Shown here: piece after piece, positions 58,948-64,000 of the stretch | How the letters are laid out: each line of letters begins with the position of its first letter | How positions within the stretch are numbered: position 1 is the first letter of the stretch | NCBI GenBank assembly: GCA_963920525.1 | Contig: OY986438.1 | Location: 137,077,022-137,141,021, forward strand | Reading direction: 5' to 3' | Origin: Dichetophora obliterata | Lineage: Eukaryota; Arthropoda; Insecta; Diptera; Sciomyzidae | DNA: 64,000 bases | Made by a program: the position numbers and the translations under genes | Notes under the pieces: model-generated | The model's input: the letters and a program-made list of their open reading frames with translations, nothing else | The model's database searches: none | What the model was told of the DNA's origin: nothing

Positions 58948-59800
58948 TACATTAAGGTGCCCGACCTCCATAGAAAAAAAAATTGGCTATGCCACCGACT
59001 AAAAATAAACCTTGATATATCTTATGACGATTCCTAAAATAATTTGGCATTCACGATTTCCGCCAGTGTAGCTCACCATTTTGAAATAACCTCCAAAAAT
59101 CATGTTTTCCGTAAATATATTGGATAATGTTATGGTTGTAAAAAAATAAACTGCCAGAAATTATAGGCCGAAAAAATCTATTTCAATCTGCAAAAAAAAT
59201 TTTTAAATTTTTGCAATCGGATTATAACATAATTTTTGATAATTTTTTATTTTATTTCAATTCCAAAACTTTAAATATTTAAATAACTTCATTACTTCTA
59301 TTTTTTTTTAATATCTTGCAATATTTTTTCAGTAGGTGTTTATTTTGTAATAAATATTTTATCTTTTATATGTATCAATTTAAACAATTCTCTGAAATCA
59401 CTGCTTACACTCAAAATCTTTCTAACTATATCTTGATAAAGAGGATCGCATTAGAATGAATGAAGTTATTTAAATATAATTAAAAATTACTTTAAAAAAA
59501 TACGAAAAACAGCTTTATCTTTAACCCCATTCCAAAAACTTAAAACTTTTTGATGTAGTTTGGAAGAACTTTTTCGGTACTATTATTTCTGATTGATTGT
59601 TTTTTTTTTGTAACAACCACGCCAGCCGAAATTTTTACAAAAAACATGATTTTCGGATGTTATTTCAAAATGTTTTAGCTCACTGGCGGTTATCATGACA
59701 GCCAAAATATTTTGCGAATCGTCATAAAATAGATCAAGGTTCACTTTTAATCGGTGGCAACAGCAACTTTTTTATTGAGGTATCTTAATATACATATATG
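58948..59800. mobile_element. 850-bp foldback element
   Basis: The arms, about 58948-59123 and 59630-59800, are inverted copies with shared TGCCACCGA, AACCTTGAT, TATGACGATTC, GCCAGTG.AGCT and TTTTGAAATAAC blocks. The 500-bp centre is AT-rich and does not code. Confidence 0.8.
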
Positions 59801-59837
59801 TATATAAAATCATTGGTGCGCCTAATTGTGATCGCAT

Positions 59838-60828
59838 ACACAGAGCCAAAACAATCTAATAAAATAAAAGCAAATCAATAAGATTCCTCTATGGTTTTCA
59901 TCCAAGACGATTGTCTTATTAAAACCATAGAGAAAATCTTATTAAGACTATGAGCTTTTTTTATTATTTTTAGAAAGTAATAATAATTTTAAGCAGAAGC
60001 TTATTGTTTTTTATAAGAACATTTTTAAAAACAATAAGAAAGTCTTATCAAAACTTCTTAGTTTTTAAGAAAAAATCTTATAGATTTAATAAGATTTATT
60101 TTTGAAATTTTATAAGGACATCTAATTGATTTAATAGGATTTATTTTTAAATTTTAATAAGGAAATATTTTTAAATCAAAACGGTATCTTATTGACCATT
60201 TACCTAGAAATATACTTTTCATTGCCTGTAATATTAAATAAAAAGACGTTTTGATGGTTTATTACAATTTAATAGGAAATAAAATTTGACTTTGTCACCA
60301 AAATAGCCGGCTCTGTCGAGGCCTTCAAAGAAAGTGGCGACATCTTCAATCTCTATTTTTTCAGAACCTCCTTCGAGTTTCTGATCCATATATTTTTAGT
60401 AAAGTTAAAATTGAGCCACTTAAGCCCCACAACTGAAATTTGGATGGAGTTTCCAGAATTTCAGCCTCGTCGGAAACAAGTTCTGGAACATAAGTGTCAT
60501 TATCACATATTTTTATTTTACTTTAAATAAGTTAAATCCATATATGCACATAAACTTCATGAATTCACTTCACAATTACGACTGAAAGCTAAAGCAAAGA
60601 ATAAGCAGCATTTTGACCGTTATTACCTTCAAAAAGATTTTCTTATTAATTTAAGGGGTCTCTTTTTAAATTTTGGAGACTGAAAAAAAGATTTTCTTAT
60701 TAAATTAAAGTATTAATAAGATGACCTCATCATTTCATTCATTTAATAAGAAATCTTATTAAAAAATGTTTGATAGTAGTTGTAAATTTTTAATAAGATT
60801 TCCTCCACGGAATTAAAAAAATTTCTCT
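59838..60828. mobile_element. Palindromic-word element, word TCTTATTAAA
   Basis: The left end ACACAGAGCCAAAACA and the inverse of the right end (TGTAGAGAAATTTTTT) match loosely. Between them, more than twelve variants of TCTTATTAAA / TTTAATAAGA lie in both orientations (59879-60180 and 60640-60800). The less repetitive centre carries a 51-codon frame on the - strand (60234-60389). Confidence 0.65.
60234..60389 (-). CDS. Short acidic frame in the centre of the TCTTATTAAA element
   Basis: The frame starts with an ATG and reads MDQKLEGGSEKIEIEDVATF and FEGLDRAGYFGDKVKF before AT-rich codons and a TAA. Composition is protein-like, unlike the flanking repeat. Upstream on the same strand a further stretch (VPELVSDEAEIL, 60400-60500) is similar in style. 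I do not recognise the product. It may be a captured host fragment or a remnant of the parent element. Confidence 0.3.
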   Translation of the reverse strand: MDQKLEGGSEKIEIEDVATFFEGLDRAGYFGDKVKFYFLLNCNKPSKRLFI

Positions 60829-62111
60829 ACACTGAGCTAAAAAACAAGGTAAAATCAATGGTAACCACTTCAATTCAAATATTTTTCGGAATGATTTGGC
60901 ACCAAACACGAACATATTCAATTCAAAGTGGAAACACATATATTCAGTTTTATGTTGCTTCCACTTTAAACTAAAGTGTTATACACCTTAAAATGATAAG
61001 TATTCGTCTTTAACTTAACGTAGATTCAGATTTATTTCAAAGAGGAAGCATATGCAAATGGAATACAAACGTATTTATTTTTAATGCATTATAACTTTGA
61101 AGTAAGGCATTTTCTACTTTGATTGCACGTCCTTGCATTAATGAATCAAAGTGATTTTCACTTTAAATGAAATACTTTACATTTTTGATATTGAATGGTC
61201 ACAGGATCCGTGAAAAAAATCAAACAAAATAAAACAAAATTAGTTTTTATAGAAATGTTTTTTTATTAAAATATTAAAATAAATGTGGTAAATTTTTATA
61301 AAAAAATTATATGATAATTAAATTTATTACATTTATATAAGAGAATTATGATTTTAAAAATGTAGTTATACAAATTTATTTCTCACATAAGTTTTACCAT
61401 TATTCATTTGGTAAAAGGCTTTCCAACTCAAAATCTTTAAGCAGACTAGCGAATTTCTCATCGTCTTCTTCCAAATTGTAACTTCATCCACACAGTTGAC
61501 AAGTATTGTGTCCAAGTTAAGAACTTTGCCAAATTCATTAATATATTAAATATTTCCCATTTTTATTAATCTTTACTTATTTTAACTTACTATTACTATT
61601 TGCACGCACAAACTTGAGCAACATTCAGTGACCACCTTCGTCAAATTTGATGAGTAAATTGAAATTATTTCAATTAAGTCAAACAGCGTGCATAAAATAA
61701 TTGTTGCTCTTAGAAAGACAGATAGAGCCAAAAAACATAACTGCTTGCTTAATTAATATTGAAACGAAACTAGGCTGAACATATACACACAAAAATATGC
61801 ATCCAACTTCAAATTGAAGTGTCTTCCACTTTAAAATATATATTTTCTACTTCGTTTTTACTACCGACAACTTCAATATAAACCATGTTATTTTTCAACT
61901 TAATTTCAAAGTGGATGCACTTAAAAGAATATAATAACTATAGTGGATCACCATTATTTTGAAATTTTTCCACTTCTTATTGGAGATCAAATGTTATCAT
62001 ATTTGATTTAAAGGATTGCAATGTGAATTTAAAGATGATTTCTTAAAAATAGAGCTACGTAAAATAAAAATGATATTATTTAATTTTACGATACGATTTT
62101 TCCCTGAGTGT
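60829..62111. mobile_element. Palindromic-word element, words CACTTTAAA / AACTTCAATT
   Basis: The left end ACACTGAGCTAAAAAAC and the inverse of the right end (ACACTCAGGGAAAAATCG) are good inverted repeats. Both sides are filled with CCACTTTAAA, TTCAAAGTGG, AACTTCAATT and relatives in both orientations (60870-61200 and 61795-62000). The left end abuts the preceding palindromic element. The centre (61200-61770) has a coding-like trace on the - strand. Confidence 0.7.
61400..61474 (-). pseudogene. Acidic C-terminal coding trace in the CACTTTAAA element
   Basis: A 24-codon end reads LEEDDEKFASLLKDFELESL and stops with TAA at 61400. In the next frame upstream GKVLNLDTILVNCVDEV continues it to about 61550, implying a frameshift near 61475. 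Composition and the natural-looking end suggest a decayed gene C-terminus. I do not recognise the family. Confidence 0.35.
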
Positions 62112-62697
62112 ATGGAAAATTCTTATTATTTGGTAGTATTAATAAGAAAACCTAATAAAATAGCTCAATTAGATGATCGTATTGATTTTATATGGTAGTT
62201 TTTGGGTCTGTGTAACTTTTAAACGACTTAACCGATTGAGCTCACGAGACTCAACATGACATACAAAACTTCACCCATATTTATGGAAGACAGGAAGGCG
62301 CAGAACAGCGTCTGCCAAATCATCAAGTATACATTGTTAATAATAACTGTCTAGTTTATATTGTTTACATCAAGTGTAGTATAAAGTAACGCCTCATTCC
62401 ATTATTTTGGCATGAAATTAAATTGAATTTAGTTCAAATATGCAGCGTTTTGTTTTGTAAATTGTTTCCGTTTTGAAGGTAATTTCGTTAAGCCTTTCTC
62501 ATAGAAACTTTTGTATTTATTGGCAAAAAACTGCGACAGTCAGTTTTCACAAGATTCTGCTGAGGCGTATGTTTTGACAGCAAAATCATTTGCCATAGAC
62601 AGGAATAGGTTGTCCTATCCCTCGGTGTCAGGAGTCACTTTTGATGTGTGTTGCCTAGCGTTGTGCAGATGGAACACAATTCCTCTCCTTCTGCACT
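62112..62697. other. Spacer
   Basis: A short frame at 62511-62699 has no recognisable domain; nothing else stands out. Confidence 0.35.
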
Positions 62698-63273
62698 GAA
62701 CCAAAAAGGTACATTATATTAATGAAAAGGTGAATTAATTTCAATGAATTATTCATTGATTTTGGTCCAATGAACTGTGGTCATTGATTTCAATGAATTT
62801 TCTTCATACTTTAATGAATTGTTCATTAAACTTAATGATTTTCAATGAATGGTTCCTTGAATATCAATGTACACTTCATTGAATTCAATGAACACGTTCA
62901 TTAAAAAATGCCAAAATTAATGATTTTTTCATTGAATTAAATGTATAGTTCATTGAATTCAATGTAAGGTTCATTGAATTAAATGTATAGTTCATTGAAT
63001 TCAATGTATAGTTCATTGAATTTAATGTATAGTGCAATGAACCTATAGTTCATTGAATTCAATGTATAGTTCATTGAATTCAATGTATAGTTCATTGAAT
63101 TCAATGTATAGTTCATTGAATTCAATGTATAGTTCATTTATACTATAATAAATTGAATTCAATGAACTATACATTGAATTCAATGAACTTTAATACATTG
63201 AATTCAATGAACTATACATTGAATTCAATGTATTATAGTTCATTGAATTCAATGTTTTTTTCATTGAATTTAA
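62698..63273. mobile_element. Palindromic-word element, word TTCATTGAATTCAATG
   Basis: It starts with GCACTGAACCAAAAAGG and continues as a dense array of TTCATTGAATTCAATG and its halves, more than twenty copies, joined by TATAG spacers from 62940. The left terminal word is like those of the elements at 59838 and 60829. The right end seems to be cut off by the LTR-like sequence at 63274. Confidence 0.75.
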
Positions 63274-64000
63274 TGTTGTAACGAACCTTTTCTTCTTTAG
63301 CCGAGGTATATCTCGCCGGCTCCAGGGTTCGTTGCCAAAAATTTATTTTTTTCTCGGACTTGGTGGTGAATTCACGTTGAAAGAAATGAGACCAACTTAT
63401 ACTCGCTTCAACTCTTTTATTAAATAAATAAATACTCGACTGCCGCCGTCTCAATTCTTAGAGAGTGACTCTCATGCGCGTTCGCCTCGTTGCTTGGCAC
63501 TCGCTCTTCAGCACTCTCGTCGGTCTAGCACGAACTGGCCTTCCAACACGCTCTGTGATCTTCGCTAGTCTACTGAGTTACGCCACCGACCTGTAGTAAA
63601 ACTTCGGGTCGGCCCACTTGCGTCGCTCACCTAACTGCGCTGGCCTCGTCTAACGGCTGAGTTACGCCACCGACCTGTAGTAAAACTTCGGGTCGGCCCA
63701 CTTGCGTCGCTCACCTAACTGCGCTGGCCTCGTCTAACGGTTGAGTTACGCCACCGACCTGTAGTAAAACTTCGGGTCGGCCCACTTGCGTCGCTCACCT
63801 AACTGCGCTGGCCTCGTCTAACGGCTGAGTTACGCCACCGACCTGTAGTAAAACTTCGGGTCGGCCCACTTGCGTCGCTCACCTAACTACGCTGGCCTCG
63901 TCTAACTGCTGAGTTACGCCACCGACCTGTAGTAAAACTTCGGGTCGGCTCACTTGCGTCGCTTCAGCCTATTAAGTTTGCACTACCGATCTGTAGTAAA
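63274..64000. mobile_element. LTR-like sequence running off the window
   Basis: TGTAACGAACC directly follows the palindromic array and is a plausible LTR start. A short hairpin (GTAACGAACC/GGTTCGTTGC) follows, then a AAATAAATAAATA motif near 63420-63435 that could serve as TATA or polyadenylation signal on either strand, then GC-rich sequence. Neither internal region nor second LTR is in the window, so type and strand are open. Confidence 0.4.
63574..64000. repeat. 84-bp tandem repeat, at least five copies, continues past the window
   Basis: TGAGTTACGCCACCGACCTG recurs at 63574, 63658, 63742, 63826 and 63910 with an exact 84-bp period and almost no differences. A diverged copy starts near 63970. 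It is GC-rich in contrast to the rest of the window. Confidence 0.95.

Noticed and set aside
63574..64000. CRISPR-like array because of the regular period
   Set aside because: The full 84-bp unit is repeated without unique spacers, and the window is eukaryotic.

Overview
The window is AT-rich eukaryotic DNA packed with transposable elements. The repertoire is CR1-group non-LTR elements, mariner/Tc1 elements, an mdg1-like Gypsy element, tRNA-derived SINEs and many palindromic miniature elements. The spliceosomal signals, CAA-rich leader-like stretches and long AT-rich spacers fit a higher fly; a tephritid fruit fly is my best guess, as an inference. No complete host protein gene is visible. 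The few non-transposon signals are candidate first exons on the + strand (13709-13778, 52204-52290, 56640-56987) and one GC-rich candidate exon on the - strand (22398-22537). The window may therefore lie in the 5' region or long introns of a host gene.

Layout. 1-4130 is a near-complete CR1-like element with a few lesions. 4176-5685 holds a small inverted-repeat element and a broken A32-like packaging ATPase. 6675-8420 is a second, decayed CR1-like element, and 11031-11901 is a third tail ending in a 288-bp AAAT run. 12-16 kb carries small MITEs, the signal-peptide exon, a SINE with a perfect 13-bp target duplication and a mariner remnant. 16131-19893 is a CR1-like element whose ORF2 is fully open. 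20-25 kb holds SINE copies, a roughly 240-bp repeat array and ORF1/mariner remnants. 25855-27523 is a full-length but dead Tc1 element.

29-37 kb is dominated by palindromes: a 2.9-kb element with 1.1-kb arms, a smaller palindrome with a Tc1-type MITE at its centre, and an LTR element that ends in an inverted copy of its own U3. From 36808 to 43515 a single mariner has been split by three later insertions: a 251-bp MITE, a 3.8-kb hAT-like element with 8-bp duplications, and a 660-bp MITE with 3-bp duplications. A palindromic-word element adjoins its 5' end. 45-49 kb carries two CR1-like fragments, one of them split by two DNA elements. 53399-54966 is a 1.57-kb CTCAAC satellite.

58-63 kb contains a run of foldback elements, each built from its own short self-complementary word. 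The window ends in a GC-rich LTR-like sequence with an 84-bp tandem repeat. Several pre-insertion sites can be read back exactly because the interrupted reading frames rejoin. This gives a relative insertion order and is the strongest evidence in the window.
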